Program-made: the position numbers and the translations under genes
The notes under the pieces: generated by a model
Told to the model about the DNA's origin: nothing
What the model saw: only the letters and a program-made list of their open reading frames with translations
Databases searched by the model: none
In this document: piece after piece, positions 7,022 through 15,418 of the stretch
How the letters are laid out: each line of letters starts with the position of its first letter
Numbering within the stretch: position 1 is the stretch's first letter
From: Bog-756 sp036553725
Lineage (GTDB): Bacteria > Actinomycetota > Acidimicrobiia > Acidimicrobiales > RAAP-2
NCBI GenBank assembly: GCA_036553725.1
Contig: DATBOO010000139.1
Span: forward strand, 1-34,156
Direction: 5' to 3'
DNA length: 34,156 nucleotides

Positions 7022-8251
7022 TCAGTCGCCACCCGGTCCGGCCGCCAGGCGGGCGGCCATGGTCATCAGGTAATGCCGCTCGCGGAGGTTGGTGGTGCCG
7101 GCGGCCGCGGCGCGGAACTCGGCGACGGCAGCCCCGGTGTCGCCGGCCATCTCGAGGAGGTGGGCGCGGACGGCGTGAAGGCGGTGGTGATCACCCAGCC
7201 GCTCGTCGAGACCGTCGAGCATGGCGAGGCCGACGCTCGGCCCCTGGGCCATCGCCGCGGCGACGGCACGGTTGAGCGTCACCATCGGATTGCCGGTCAT
7301 CCGCACCAGCAGTCCGTAGAGGGCGAGGATCTCGACCCAGTCGGTGTCGGCGTACCGGTCGGCCTGGTCATGGACGGCGGCGATGGCCGCCTGCACCTGG
7401 TACTCGCCCACCTGCCCCCGTGTGAGGGCCCCGGCGATCAGCGTCGATCCCTCGGCGATGAGGGCCTGGTCCCAGAGGGCGCGCTCCTGCTCGGCCAGGG
7501 GTACCAGTTCGCCGCCCGCCCCGGTGCGGGCCGGGCGGCGGGCGTCGGTGAGCAGCATGAGGGCCAGCAGTCCGGCCACCTCGGGGTCGTCGGGCAACGC
7601 GCCCTGCACCCCCCGGGCCAGGCGGATCGCCTCGCCGGAGAGGTCGGTGCGGGACAGATCGGGACCGCCGCTGGTGGCGTAGCCCTCGTTGAACACTAGG
7701 TAGAGGACATGGAGGACCGATCGCAGGCGTCCGGCCCGTTCGCCGTCCGCCGGGAGTCGGAAGGGTTCTCCCGACTCTTTGACCTTGGCCTTGGCCCGGC
7801 TGATCCGCTGGGCCATGGTCGGCTCCCGGACCAGGAAGGCGGTGGCGATCTCCCGGGTGGTGAGACCGCCGACCGCTCGCAGGGTGAGCGGGATGGCCAG
7901 TGCCGGCGAGAGCGACGGATGGCAGCACAGGTACATGAGGATGAGCGTGTCGTCGTGCCCCGAAGCCGGCCCGGGGCGGGTGAGCGACCACGAGGCGGCC
8001 AGGTCCTCCCGGCGGCGGCGGGCCTCGTCGCGGCGGTACTGGTCAACCAGGCGGCGGGAGGCCACCCGGATCAGCCAACCCAGCGGGTCGTCCGGGGTCC
8101 GGCCGGTCGGCCACGTGGTGGCCCCGGCGATGAGCGCCTCCTGGACGGCGTCCTCGGCGTCGGAGAAGTCGCCGTACCGACGGACAACCGCCCCGAGGAC
8201 CTGGGGTGACAGCCGGCGCAGCAGGTCCTCGGTGGAGGCGTCCCCCGTCAC
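7022..8251 (-). CDS. ECF-type RNA polymerase sigma factor, ECF42-like, with long C-terminal helical extension
   Basis: This 409-residue sigma factor has region 2 at the N-terminus (DFSDAEDAVQEALIAG, then WLIRVASRRLVDQYRRDEARRR) and a region 4 helix-turn-helix (GGLTTREIATAFLVREPTMAQRISRAKAK). A helical extension of about 220 residues follows, rich in Ala and Leu (EILALYGLLVRMTGNPMVTL, LHAVRAHLLEMAGDTGAA) and TPR-like in character. This layout, with a DGPF/YCII gene directly upstream, is that of the ECF42 group, which lacks an anti-sigma factor. The GTG start at 8251 overlaps the stop of the YCII gene as GTGA, so the two are translationally coupled. Control of activity by the C-terminal extension is known for this group and inferred here. 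Confidence 0.9.
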   Translation of the reverse strand: MTGDASTEDLLRRLSPQVLGAVVRRYGDFSDAEDAVQEALIAGATTWPTGRTPDDPLGWLIRVASRRLVDQYRRDEARRRREDLAASWSLTRPGPASGHDDTLILMYLCCHPSLSPALAIPLTLRAVGGLTTREIATAFLVREPTMAQRISRAKAKVKESGEPFRLPADGERAGRLRSVLHVLYLVFNEGYATSGGPDLSRTDLSGEAIRLARGVQGALPDDPEVAGLLALMLLTDARRPARTGAGGELVPLAEQERALWDQALIAEGSTLIAGALTRGQVGEYQVQAAIAAVHDQADRYADTDWVEILALYGLLVRMTGNPMVTLNRAVAAAMAQGPSVGLAMLDGLDERLGDHHRLHAVRAHLLEMAGDTGAAVAEFRAAAAGTTNLRERHYLMTMAARLAAGPGGD

Positions 8252-8649
8252 ACCTCGGGGTCGGGAGCGCTCATCACCTCGCGCACCTCGATGGGTTGGC
8301 GGATGGGCAGCCCGTTCGGGCCGGGCGCGGCCGAGGCCTGGGCGGCAATGGCGATGGCCCGCGCCGCAGTGGTGACGTCCACCATCCGGAAGCCGGCGAG
8401 CAGCTCCTTCGTCTCGGGAAAAGGGCCGTCGGTGATCACGGGAGCGGTGATCCCGTCCGACACCACGAACTTGGCCGCCTCCGGCCCGGCCAGCCCCTGG
8501 GCGTCGACCAGCTCGCCGCTCTCGGTGAGATCCTGGTTCAACGCCTGTTGGAACTCGATATGGGCCTTGATGTCCCCCGGTGCCCACTCGGTCATGGGCT
8601 CACAGCCCGACTCCACCTCGCCGTAGTTCTGCAGCAGCATGAATCGCAT
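8248..8649 (-). CDS. YCII-related DGPF-motif protein
   Basis: The 133-residue protein is of the YCII-related family (MRFMLLQNYG start, central DGPFPETKELLAGF). The DGPF motif is the hallmark of proteins encoded next to ECF42-type sigma factors. Their biochemical role is not established; they are thought to be targets or partners of the sigma factor. It is the first gene of a two-gene operon with the sigma factor. A candidate promoter resembling the ECF42 consensus lies upstream, which would make the unit self-activating. Confidence 0.9.
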   Translation of the reverse strand: MRFMLLQNYGEVESGCEPMTEWAPGDIKAHIEFQQALNQDLTESGELVDAQGLAGPEAAKFVVSDGITAPVITDGPFPETKELLAGFRMVDVTTAARAIAIAAQASAAPGPNGLPIRQPIEVREVMSAPDPEV

Positions 8650-8703
8650 GGTCCCATCCTCCGTGTCAAGGCGGGCGCCCGGTAGCGCCGCCCACTCCTA
8701 ATG

Positions 8704-8730
8704 GTCGATTCTGTCGCCGGGTTCTCGACA
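8704..8730 (-). promoter_or_regulatory. Candidate ECF42-type promoter of the DGPF-sigma operon
   Basis: On the minus strand TGTCGA (8730-8725) is followed after 17 bases by CGAC (8707-8704), about 55 bases before the YCII start. As I recall, ECF42 promoters have TGTCGA at -35 and CGA/TC at -10, with similar spacing. The match suggests autoregulation but is short, so chance is possible. Confidence 0.45.
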
Positions 8731-8801
8731 TCCGGTCGGACGCGCCGCACCCGTGCGGTCGTCAGGAGGGAGGCAGGGCGGCCTGGCCGCCGGGGGACGG
8801 G

Positions 8802-9308
8802 TCATCTCCGCTCCAGGAGGCCGCGGACGTACGCCGCCTGCCCGGCGTGCTGCAGGTCGTCGTTCACCACGCTGACCAGTCGGACCCCCAAGGTGACCGG
8901 CGGGTCCCACCGATCGTCGACGACGTTGTTGAGATCGGCGTCGGTCACGCCCTGTAGGAAGCGGAGTGTCCGTCCGAGCACGTCGTCGTGGTAGCCCGCC
9001 AGCATCGCTCCGTCACCGGTGACTGCCGCCACCTGTTGGGAGGTGTGGCCGTAGCCCGTGTCCGTCACGGCGAACGGGAGCCCGAAACGGTCCGCCCAGT
9101 CCGAGGACGCCCAGGCCTGGTCGGTCCCGGCCACGTCCGCCAAGTGGTCGTCCTGGATGCGAGTCAGATGCCACACCAGCCAGCTGATCGAGTTCGACGC
9201 CCCGCCCACCCGGAAGGCCAGCTGCTCGGGCGACAGCCCGTCGACCACCCCGTGCACGGTTTCGCCCACCCGACCGAAGGCATCGGCGAGCAATTCGGCG
9301 CTTGTCAT
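8802..9308 (-). CDS. DinB/DUF664-family putative thiol-dependent enzyme
   Basis: The 168-residue protein has the DinB four-helix-bundle pattern: GLSPEQLAFR and NSISWLVWHL near the N-terminus and NDDLQHAGQAAYVRG near the end. Likely metal ligands are His47 in the VWHL segment and the Asp150-x3-His154 pair. In actinobacteria members of this group are mycothiol- or bacillithiol-dependent transferases; the substrate is unknown. The ATG at 9308 is chosen because the upstream frame is Arg-rich and unlike the family. It is followed by about 150 bases before the DGPF operon and preceded by a small hypothetical gene. Confidence 0.85.
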   Translation of the reverse strand: MTSAELLADAFGRVGETVHGVVDGLSPEQLAFRVGGASNSISWLVWHLTRIQDDHLADVAGTDQAWASSDWADRFGLPFAVTDTGYGHTSQQVAAVTGDGAMLAGYHDDVLGRTLRFLQGVTDADLNNVVDDRWDPPVTLGVRLVSVVNDDLQHAGQAAYVRGLLERR

Positions 9309-9396
9309 TCTGGTCGCTCCTTCCCGAGGGCGGGCGGCGCCGGCCTCGCCGCCGCCCGCGCAGACAATCGGCCGGTGCGGGACATCACCGATCCGG

Positions 9397-9696
9397 TCAC
9401 CCGTCGTACAGACGGTCGTAGGCGTCGCGGGCAGCATCGGACTGCCGGCGGGTCTGCCCCACTTCCCACCGGCGGGTGGCCCGATCGACGGCGATCGTCG
9501 TCCAGCCGGTACCGTCCTCGTCACTGAGGTGCACGAGGAGTGTGTGCGAGTCGTGCTCGACCCGCAGCCGGTGGCGGGGGTTGGCCTCCTCATGGAGTCC
9601 GCGGACGGCCTTTCCCGGTGTGGGGTCCTCGGCCACGAAGGAGGTCCACCGCCTCCCGGCCGACGGGGGCCGGGCCAACCGGTTCCGCTTCACCAC
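9397..9696 (-). CDS. Small hypothetical protein, 99 residues
   Basis: A short basic protein starts at GTG 9696 (or the next GTG at 9693). It has an Arg-rich beginning (VKRNRLARPPSAGRRW), a beta-rich middle with alternating hydrophobic residues (HTLLVHLSDEDGTGWTTIAVD) and a helical charged end (RRQSDAARDAYDRLYDG). There is no signal peptide, membrane segment or recognisable motif. Codon use resembles the neighbours, which favours a real gene. It lies between the DinB-like and thioesterase genes on the same strand, with gaps of 88 and 59 bases. Confidence 0.55.
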   Translation of the reverse strand: MVKRNRLARPPSAGRRWTSFVAEDPTPGKAVRGLHEEANPRHRLRVEHDSHTLLVHLSDEDGTGWTTIAVDRATRRWEVGQTRRQSDAARDAYDRLYDG

Positions 9697-9755
9697 CCGA
9701 CCACACTACGGCCTGCCTGTCGTCACCGTTCCCCCGAGCTCCGATGCGCAGGCCT

Positions 9756-10589
9756 TCAGGTGGGCAGCGGTCGATACAGACACTGGCCGCCGCCGGAGGC
9801 ATGCAGCTGTCCCTGGGGCGACCATACCCGGGCGGTCCACCCGAAGAGCCCTCCGGTCGACAGGGGCGCGGCCCCGTCGCACAGCAGCCAGTCCTGGTCT
9901 GGGGTCGGAGCGTGGAAGGCGACATTCAGGTCGAGGGTGGGTGCCGTGAACGACGGCATCATCCACGCGTGGGGACGGTGCGCCGAAGGCCAGCTCGGGA
10001 GATCCACCAGGATCAGGCTGCGGGCGGCGTCGACCCAGGGGTCCGCGAATGTCGCGGTCGGCTCGAACCGCAGCCATTGCTGCCAACGCGCCGGGCGGGG
10101 ATCCGGCGGAGGCCACTGTGCTTCGAAGTCGATCGGCCTCGCCTCGAAGTTGTCCCAGAACGGGAAGGGCGGCCGGTCGTCCTCCGGCACGAGCTCGTGA
10201 ACGCTCGGAAGGCCATGGGGCCCGGGGACCTCGGGCGGCACCGTCTCGTCGTGCTCCAACCCGTCGATCCCGTCGCTGACGCTCCACACCATGGCGTCGA
10301 GGATCGGGCGCCCCCCCTGTTCCATCTCGACTCGGTGCGAAGCGGCTTTCCGCCCGCCCCTGCGGACTTCGACCCGGATGTCGACCGGTGCGAACCGGGC
10401 CACTCCGAGGTAGTGGCACGAGAACGCCACGGGGCGCGGCTGGTCGCTGGCCGTTCCGACGGCGCGGAGGGCGCAGGCGGCCACATAGCCGCCCATTGGT
10501 CCCCAGATCTCCCAGTCGGGGCTGAGGTCGGCCTCGAAGCGGCCACCGCCGCAGGCCCGGACGGACGTGTCGCTGGCCAGATCACCCAT
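9756..10589 (-). CDS. Acyl-CoA thioesterase-like protein (double hotdog, TesB type)
   Basis: This 277-residue protein fits the double-hotdog acyl-CoA thioesterase family, whose members split acyl-CoA esters into free acid and CoA. The first hotdog contains GPMGGYVAACALRAV, where such enzymes have the GG-x-lid helix, and FSCHYLGVARFAP. The second contains PSFTAPTLDLNVAFHAPTPDQDWLLCDG with the usual central-strand pattern, ending in GQLHASGGGQCLYRPLP. The ATG at 10589 is well placed, and a divergent MDMPI-type gene starts 79 bases away, so both promoters lie in that gap. The acyl substrate cannot be assigned. Confidence 0.85.
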   Translation of the reverse strand: MGDLASDTSVRACGGGRFEADLSPDWEIWGPMGGYVAACALRAVGTASDQPRPVAFSCHYLGVARFAPVDIRVEVRRGGRKAASHRVEMEQGGRPILDAMVWSVSDGIDGLEHDETVPPEVPGPHGLPSVHELVPEDDRPPFPFWDNFEARPIDFEAQWPPPDPRPARWQQWLRFEPTATFADPWVDAARSLILVDLPSWPSAHRPHAWMMPSFTAPTLDLNVAFHAPTPDQDWLLCDGAAPLSTGGLFGWTARVWSPQGQLHASGGGQCLYRPLPT

Positions 10590-10668
10590 GACGACCAGCG
10601 TGCCCTCCTATCGGGTGGCGGGCAAGCCGGTGGCCGCCATGACCGGCGCCGTCGGGCACCATTGGCTC

Positions 10669-11295
10669 ATGCCGATTGACGGAGAGCTGGCTCGGTCCGC
10701 TCTGGTGTCCCAATGGCGCGCCATCGCCATCGCCGTCCCCGATCTCGATCTCGACCGCCCGAGCCGCGTCGAAGGATGGCGCAACCGGGAGGTGCTCGCC
10801 CACCTCTATGTCCAGCCGATCCTGCTGGGGCGGTTTCTCTTGACGGCGTCGGGGCAGCGTCCCGCCGCCGCCCTGACGGAGAATCTGGGTACCACCCGCG
10901 CCTTCGCCGGGATGATCGATGCGTCAGCCAGGGAAGGTGCCGAAATGGGGAAGTTCGACCTCGCCCTGCCGGTGGAGGCGGTGCTTCCCGCGCTGTGGGC
11001 CGCCGACCTCGGGACGACGATCACTACGTTGCAGGGACCGATTCCCCTGGTCGACTATCTGGCCACGAGATGCGTCGAAGCCGTCGTCCACGGGAGGGAC
11101 CTCGTCGACCCGGTCGAGCCGGACCGGGAGGCACAGGCCATCGCCGCCGACGCGCTGATGGCGGTGCTCGCCTCCAGGGCGCCGCACCTGGTGCCCGAGG
11201 CGGAGGGGCTCCTACCTGTTGTCTGGATCGACGTCGCAACGGGGAGGCAACCGGCTCCGGGACGCCTTGCCTCGGTGGCTCCGGTGATGGCCTGA
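10669..11295 (+). CDS. Maleylpyruvate isomerase family (MDMPI-type) mycothiol-dependent protein
   Basis: The 208-residue protein has the DinB-like N-terminal bundle of mycothiol-dependent maleylpyruvate isomerase. His45 (REVLAHLYV), Glu137 and His141 (CVEAVVHGRDLV) fall in the same order and spacing as the zinc ligands His52, Glu144 and His148 of the Corynebacterium glutamicum enzyme. The metal site therefore looks complete. No gentisate pathway genes are nearby, so the reaction is probably another mycothiol-dependent transfer or isomerisation. The ATG at 10669 (MPIDGELARS) is preferred; another ATG at 10639 is possible. A beta-lactamase-fold hydrolase follows 54 bases downstream and may be cotranscribed. 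Confidence 0.85.
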   Translation: MPIDGELARSALVSQWRAIAIAVPDLDLDRPSRVEGWRNREVLAHLYVQPILLGRFLLTASGQRPAAALTENLGTTRAFAGMIDASAREGAEMGKFDLALPVEAVLPALWAADLGTTITTLQGPIPLVDYLATRCVEAVVHGRDLVDPVEPDREAQAIAADALMAVLASRAPHLVPEAEGLLPVVWIDVATGRQPAPGRLASVAPVMA

Positions 11296-11349
11296 GGCCC
11301 GTCGAGCATCAGCAGCGGCGGCGGCGTCCCTGTGCGATGCTCTGGGCCG

Positions 11350-12432
11350 GTGACCACAGCCGCCCCGTTCGACCGGCCGCTGCACGGTCTGCCTCACCAA
11401 TCGGCCGATGTGCCGTGGCCGCGGGAGGACTGGCCGGTCGGCCCCCTGCCCGACGGCGTCGGGCTCGATTCGCTCATCGAGGCCGCCTTCGATCCGGAGG
11501 GGCCACTGCACCAGACCTACGCCGTCGTGGTCGTGTGCCAGGGCCGACTCGTCCTCGAGCGCTACGAGGGTCTCCTGCCCCAGTGGGACAAGCCGGGGAA
11601 GCCGGTCACCCGGGACACGCCGCTGCTTTCGTGGTCGATGGCCAAGTCGATGCTCCACGCGGTGGTCGGCGTGCTGGTCGCCGAGGGAAGACTGGTGCTC
11701 GACGAGCCGGCGCCGGTGGCCGGGTGGCGGGCTCCCGGTGACCCCCGACAGGCCATCACGCTCCAACACCTGCTCGAGATGCGCGACGGGCTCGACTTCA
11801 AGGAGGACTACGAGGACGCCGCCACCTCGGACGTGATGCAGATGCTGTTCGGCGGCGGCCAAGCCGACATGGCGGCCTTTGCCGCCGACCGACGCCTGGC
11901 GGCCCGGCCGGGCAGCCGCTTCAACTACTCCAGTGGGACGAGCAACTTGATCTCGGGCATCGTGGCCCGGGAAGTCGGTTCCGGTGGGCCGTACCGGCGG
12001 TTCCTCGCCGACCGGCTGTTCGGGCCCCTCGGCATGGCCACGGCGACCGCCAGGTTCGACGACGCCGGCACCTGGGTGGCCTCTTCCTACGCCTACGCCA
12101 CCGCTCGGGACTTCGCCCGCTTCGGACTCCTGTACCTACGGGACGGCATCTGGGAGGATCGTCGGTTGCTGCCCGAGGGTTGGGTCGACCACGGCCGCCG
12201 ACCCCGCTCCGTCGACCCGGAAAACGGGGATCTCTACGGCTCCCACTGGTGGACCGGCGACGAGCCCGACGGCGCGTTCTGGGCCGCAGGGCACGAGGGG
12301 CAGTTCATCGACGTCAGCCCCGCCCGCGATCTCGTGCTCGTCCGCATGGGCCGGACCGGCGGGGAGCACGCAGAGGACCTGAGGCGCTGGCGGGCCGAGG
12401 TGATCGGGGCGTTCGGGGCCGGCCCGGCCTGA
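11350..12432 (+). CDS. Beta-lactamase-fold serine hydrolase (class C / penicillin-binding-protein-like)
   Basis: About 360 residues form the serine beta-lactamase-like fold. The nucleophile motif SMAK is at Ser96-Lys99 counted from GTG 11350. The second motif is in FNYSSGTSN, with the Tyr in the YxN position, and the HxG-type third motif is in AAGHEGQ. Proteins of this kind are esterases, D-amino-acid amidases or acyl hydrolases; true beta-lactamase activity is unlikely. No signal peptide or lipobox is seen, so the protein should be cytoplasmic. That fits an intracellular esterase such as 6-aminohexanoate-dimer hydrolase relatives. A GTG at 11332 gives a slightly longer form. Neither start has a strong ribosome-binding site. 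Confidence 0.85.
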   Translation: MTTAAPFDRPLHGLPHQSADVPWPREDWPVGPLPDGVGLDSLIEAAFDPEGPLHQTYAVVVVCQGRLVLERYEGLLPQWDKPGKPVTRDTPLLSWSMAKSMLHAVVGVLVAEGRLVLDEPAPVAGWRAPGDPRQAITLQHLLEMRDGLDFKEDYEDAATSDVMQMLFGGGQADMAAFAADRRLAARPGSRFNYSSGTSNLISGIVAREVGSGGPYRRFLADRLFGPLGMATATARFDDAGTWVASSYAYATARDFARFGLLYLRDGIWEDRRLLPEGWVDHGRRPRSVDPENGDLYGSHWWTGDEPDGAFWAAGHEGQFIDVSPARDLVLVRMGRTGGEHAEDLRRWRAEVIGAFGAGPA

Positions 12433-12467
12433 TCGACCGCACCGTACCGGGTCGGGTCAGACGCGGG

Positions 12468-13028
12468 TCAGACGCCCTCCCAGAGACCGGCCGGGGCCTG
12501 GCCCAGCCGGTAGTGCCCGGGCTGGCGCTGGCCCGAGGTGGCCTTCTCCAGACGCTTCTGCATGCCGTCGGTCAGGGTGCCGGCCTTGATCATCTCGAAG
12601 TAGACGGCGGTGGCGTTGCCGACATCGAAGAAGTCTCTCTGCCAGCTCCATCGGAAGTCCCCGGCATAGCGGAACCAGCTGCCGCCGAGCCCAGCGATCT
12701 CGTACGGGGTCCCGTCCGCCCGGGTGGCGTCGGCCACCTGCTTCCACAGGCCGAGGATCTCGCCCTGGGCGTCATCGATGAGCACGCGTTGGTAGGGGTA
12801 GACCCACCCGCCCAGGCCCTCCATCTCGTAGCCCAGCGCGTACTCGCGGATCTGGTCCCGGCCCACGGCCATGAACTCGTCAGTCGGGCCGACGTTCCAA
12901 CCATACGTGGCGTCCTCGGTGTACATTTCGGCCATCGGCGACCAGTCCAGCTGCTCCTCGCAGCGCCGGTTGATGTCCAACCACCGCTGCATCATCTCTT
13001 CGAGTTCGCTGCGTGGGAATGACGGCAT
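12468..13028 (-). CDS. NTF2-like (SnoaL-type) protein
   Basis: The 186-residue protein has the start typical of NTF2/SnoaL-like folds: a long N-terminal helix (ELEEMMQRWLDINRRCEEQ), then WSPMAEMYTEDATYGWNVGP, a conserved strand-turn region. The family covers small enzymes such as ketosteroid isomerase, dehydratases and ring-hydroxylase small subunits, and non-enzymatic pocket proteins. It is the last gene of the CYP51 operon, starting 4 bases after the ferredoxin stop. A role in isomerising or dehydrating a P450 product is therefore plausible but unproven. The longer upstream reading frame overlaps the ferredoxin gene and is rejected. Confidence 0.8.
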   Translation of the reverse strand: MPSFPRSELEEMMQRWLDINRRCEEQLDWSPMAEMYTEDATYGWNVGPTDEFMAVGRDQIREYALGYEMEGLGGWVYPYQRVLIDDAQGEILGLWKQVADATRADGTPYEIAGLGGSWFRYAGDFRWSWQRDFFDVGNATAVYFEMIKAGTLTDGMQKRLEKATSGQRQPGHYRLGQAPAGLWEGV

Positions 13029-13032
13029 GGGC

Positions 13033-13230
13033 CTACTCCTCTTCGGTGATGCGAAGTGCTGAAGTGGGACAGTACCGGACCGCGGCCTCGACCTCGTCCC
13101 GGTGGCTGTCACCGGGACGGTCGTCGAGGACGGTCACCTTGGCGTTCTTGGCCAGCTCGAAGACGGTCGGGGCCTCGGACTCGCACACCCCATGGCCCTG
13201 ACAGAGATCGAGGTCGACCGACACCCGCAT
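13033..13230 (-). CDS. [3Fe-4S]-type ferredoxin, probable electron donor of the P450s
   Basis: This 65-residue ferredoxin has the motif CQGHGVC with Cys12 and Cys18, and a later CPTSAL Cys-Pro. His at the second cluster position (C-x2-H-x2-C) instead of Cys is typical of 3Fe-4S ferredoxins that feed actinobacterial P450s. It directly follows the CYP51 gene, sharing one base in TGATG. The same arrangement holds for Rv0763c-Rv0764c (cyp51) of M. tuberculosis, where the ferredoxin supports CYP51. No ferredoxin reductase is encoded in the window. Confidence 0.93.
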   Translation of the reverse strand: MRVSVDLDLCQGHGVCESEAPTVFELAKNAKVTVLDDRPGDSHRDEVEAAVRYCPTSALRITEEE

Positions 13231-14621
13231 CAGGCCGACGCCGGTCCGCGGGCGGCCTTGCGACGGTAGCGGACCACACAGGGCTGCTGGAGCTGGACAA
13301 CCATCTTCGAGTGGTCGTTGCGGTAGGTGGCCGACGGCTGGGCCAGTTCGAACTCCCAGTCCGACAGCAGCACGGAGAAGATGGCCTTCAGCTGCATCAT
13401 GGCGAAGGCCGCTCCCACGCACCGGTGGCGTCCCGCGCCGAAGGGGATCCAGGTCCAGGGATTCGACCGGTCCTCCTCGCGGGGCTCCAGATAGCGCGAC
13501 GGCTGGAACGAGCCGGCGTCGGGGAAGTCCTCGGGGATCCGATTGGAGACCGACGGGCTGGCCCCGACCATCTGGCCCGCCTTGATGGCATAGCCGTCCA
13601 CCTCGACGTCCTCCTTGGCCACCCGCAGCAGCAGGATGAGCGGCGGGTGGAGGCGGAGCGCCTCTTTGACGGCCGACTCCAGGTGGGGCATGGCCCGCAG
13701 GGCCTGGTAGCTGACCTCGGCCCCTCCCGCGTAGAGCTCGTCGAGCTCGCGCTCCACCGCCTCCAGGTCCCCTGGGTGCCGGAGCAGCTCGATGAGGGTC
13801 CACGCCGCGGTGCCCGAGGTGGTGTGGTGGCCGGCGAACATCATCGAGATGAACATGCCGGTGACCTCGTCGGCCACGAAGCGGGGCGACCCGTCCTCAT
13901 GGGTGATGGACATCAGGACGTCCAGCAGGTCGCGCTCGTCGTCCTCCGGTGCCGGGCCGGCCGCCCGGCGCTCCATGATGCCCTCCACCAGCTCGACCAG
14001 CCCCACCCGGGCCGCATCACGGCGGCGGAAGCTCTCGATGGGGGCGTAGGGATCGACGTAGGCGATGGCATCGGTGCCCTGTTCGAGGTCGTGGTAGAGC
14101 TCGGCGAACCGCTTGTCCAGCTCGTTGCGGAACCGCTTGCCGATCAGGCAGGCCGAGGACGTGTAGATGGTCAGCTCGGCGAACCAGTCGAGGAGGTCGA
14201 TCTCACCGTGGTCCGACCACCCGGACACCATGTGCGCCACCTCGTCGGCGATGGTGGCGGCGTGACCGCGCATGAACTTGTCCCGGAGGGCCTGGTTGTG
14301 GAGCATCTCCCGACGCCGCTCGGGCGGGGCGTCGAAGACGACCCCCTCGCCGAACACCGGGGTCATGAACGGGTACGCCTCGGCCTGATCGAGGATCTCC
14401 TCGGGCGCACGGAAGAAGAACTCGTTGGCGCCGGCGCCGGTCATCAGGACCACGTCCCGCTGGGCCAACCGGAAGACCCCGACGTCGCCGCACTCGGCCC
14501 GGACCCGGTCGAGGAGGGCGATCGGGTCCACCCGGAGCTCGTCGAGGTGGCCGTTCTCGCCCTGGCCACCGGACACCCGGGGCGGCTCCCTGCGTCCCAC
14601 GGCAGTGCTGATGGGTCTCAT
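13230..14621 (-). CDS. cyp51: Cytochrome P450 of the CYP51 (sterol 14-alpha-demethylase) family
   Basis: This 463-residue P450 is strikingly similar to mycobacterial CYP51. It has the SRS1 signature AYPFMTPVFGEGVVFDA (residues 82-98), the I-helix MMFAGHHTTSGTAAWT around 260-275, ExxR at Glu320-Arg323, and heme-binding FGAGRHRCVGAAFA with Cys401. It ends with RNDHSKMVVQL. CYP51 enzymes remove the 14-alpha-methyl group from sterols in three oxidation steps. The native bacterial substrate is generally unknown, because most actinobacteria make no sterols. The ATG overlaps the SDR stop in ATGA and the gene is coupled to its ferredoxin, so both ends are well fixed. Family assignment is strong. A sterol or other isoprenoid substrate is inference. 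Confidence 0.95.
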   Translation of the reverse strand: MRPISTAVGRREPPRVSGGQGENGHLDELRVDPIALLDRVRAECGDVGVFRLAQRDVVLMTGAGANEFFFRAPEEILDQAEAYPFMTPVFGEGVVFDAPPERRREMLHNQALRDKFMRGHAATIADEVAHMVSGWSDHGEIDLLDWFAELTIYTSSACLIGKRFRNELDKRFAELYHDLEQGTDAIAYVDPYAPIESFRRRDAARVGLVELVEGIMERRAAGPAPEDDERDLLDVLMSITHEDGSPRFVADEVTGMFISMMFAGHHTTSGTAAWTLIELLRHPGDLEAVERELDELYAGGAEVSYQALRAMPHLESAVKEALRLHPPLILLLRVAKEDVEVDGYAIKAGQMVGASPSVSNRIPEDFPDAGSFQPSRYLEPREEDRSNPWTWIPFGAGRHRCVGAAFAMMQLKAIFSVLLSDWEFELAQPSATYRNDHSKMVVQLQQPCVVRYRRKAARGPASA

Positions 14622-15418
14622 CGGTTTCCCCCGTCTTTCGGATCGTCTCTGATCGGTGCTTCCGGCTGCAGCTCGATGACGGTGGCGTGGGTGCCGCGGG
14701 GCAGCGCCACCGCCGCGGCGATGGCCTGGGCCACACCGGCCGGGCGCATGAAGCTGGAGTGGCGGGCCAATCCCCAGGCCGCCCACTGCTCGATCACCTC
14801 GGCGGTGACGTCGGGGTCCCAGTCCAGGCCCATGCCGGTGAGGGTCGGCCCGGGACGCACGATCGTCGCCCGCACCCCGGTTCCCTCGAGCTCCATCTGC
14901 AGCGACCGCACGTAGCCTTCCAGGCCCCATTTGGAGGTGACGTAGGCGGCCATGGCCGGGCGGGGATGCTCGACCACGTCGGAGGTGACGAAGACGACGT
15001 CACCCCGGCGGCGCTCGACCATGGCCGGGACCAGGGCGCGGACCAGCCGGTGGGTGCCGCTCACATTCACCCGCAGCACGCCGTCGAAGGCATCAGGCCC
15101 GGTGTCCAGCACCGATCCGGCCATGTTCAGGGCGGCGTTGGACACCACGATCTCGGCCCCTCCGACGGCCTCGGTGGCCGCCTTGGCGAACTGGTGGACC
15201 GAGTCGCCGTCGGCCAGGTCGAGGTGGATGGCGACGGCGTCGCCGCCTTCGGCCCGGATGGCCGCTGCCGCCTCCTCGCACTCGGCGACCCGCCTGGCCC
15301 CGAGCACGACCGGGTGTCCGAGTGCGGCCAGTGCCTCGGCGGCCGCCCGGCCGATGCCCGACGAGGCCCCGGTGACCACGGCCGGGCGGCGGACGGGATG
15401 GGTCTCGAAACGGGGCAT
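14618..15418 (-). CDS. Short-chain dehydrogenase/reductase of the CYP51 operon
   Basis: The 266-residue classical SDR has the cofactor-binding TGASSGIG near residue 17-24, the SNAAL variant of NNAG, the catalytic Ser in VTSD and Tyr-Lys in AAYVTSK. ARRVAE after the second beta strand suggests NADP(H) preference. It shares one base with the upstream P450 (TGATG) and four with CYP51 (ATGA). Its position corresponds to Rv0765c in M. tuberculosis. It probably oxidises or reduces an alcohol or ketone on the P450 substrate. Confidence 0.92.
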   Translation of the reverse strand: MPRFETHPVRRPAVVTGASSGIGRAAAEALAALGHPVVLGARRVAECEEAAAAIRAEGGDAVAIHLDLADGDSVHQFAKAATEAVGGAEIVVSNAALNMAGSVLDTGPDAFDGVLRVNVSGTHRLVRALVPAMVERRRGDVVFVTSDVVEHPRPAMAAYVTSKWGLEGYVRSLQMELEGTGVRATIVRPGPTLTGMGLDWDPDVTAEVIEQWAAWGLARHSSFMRPAGVAQAIAAAVALPRGTHATVIELQPEAPIRDDPKDGGNR

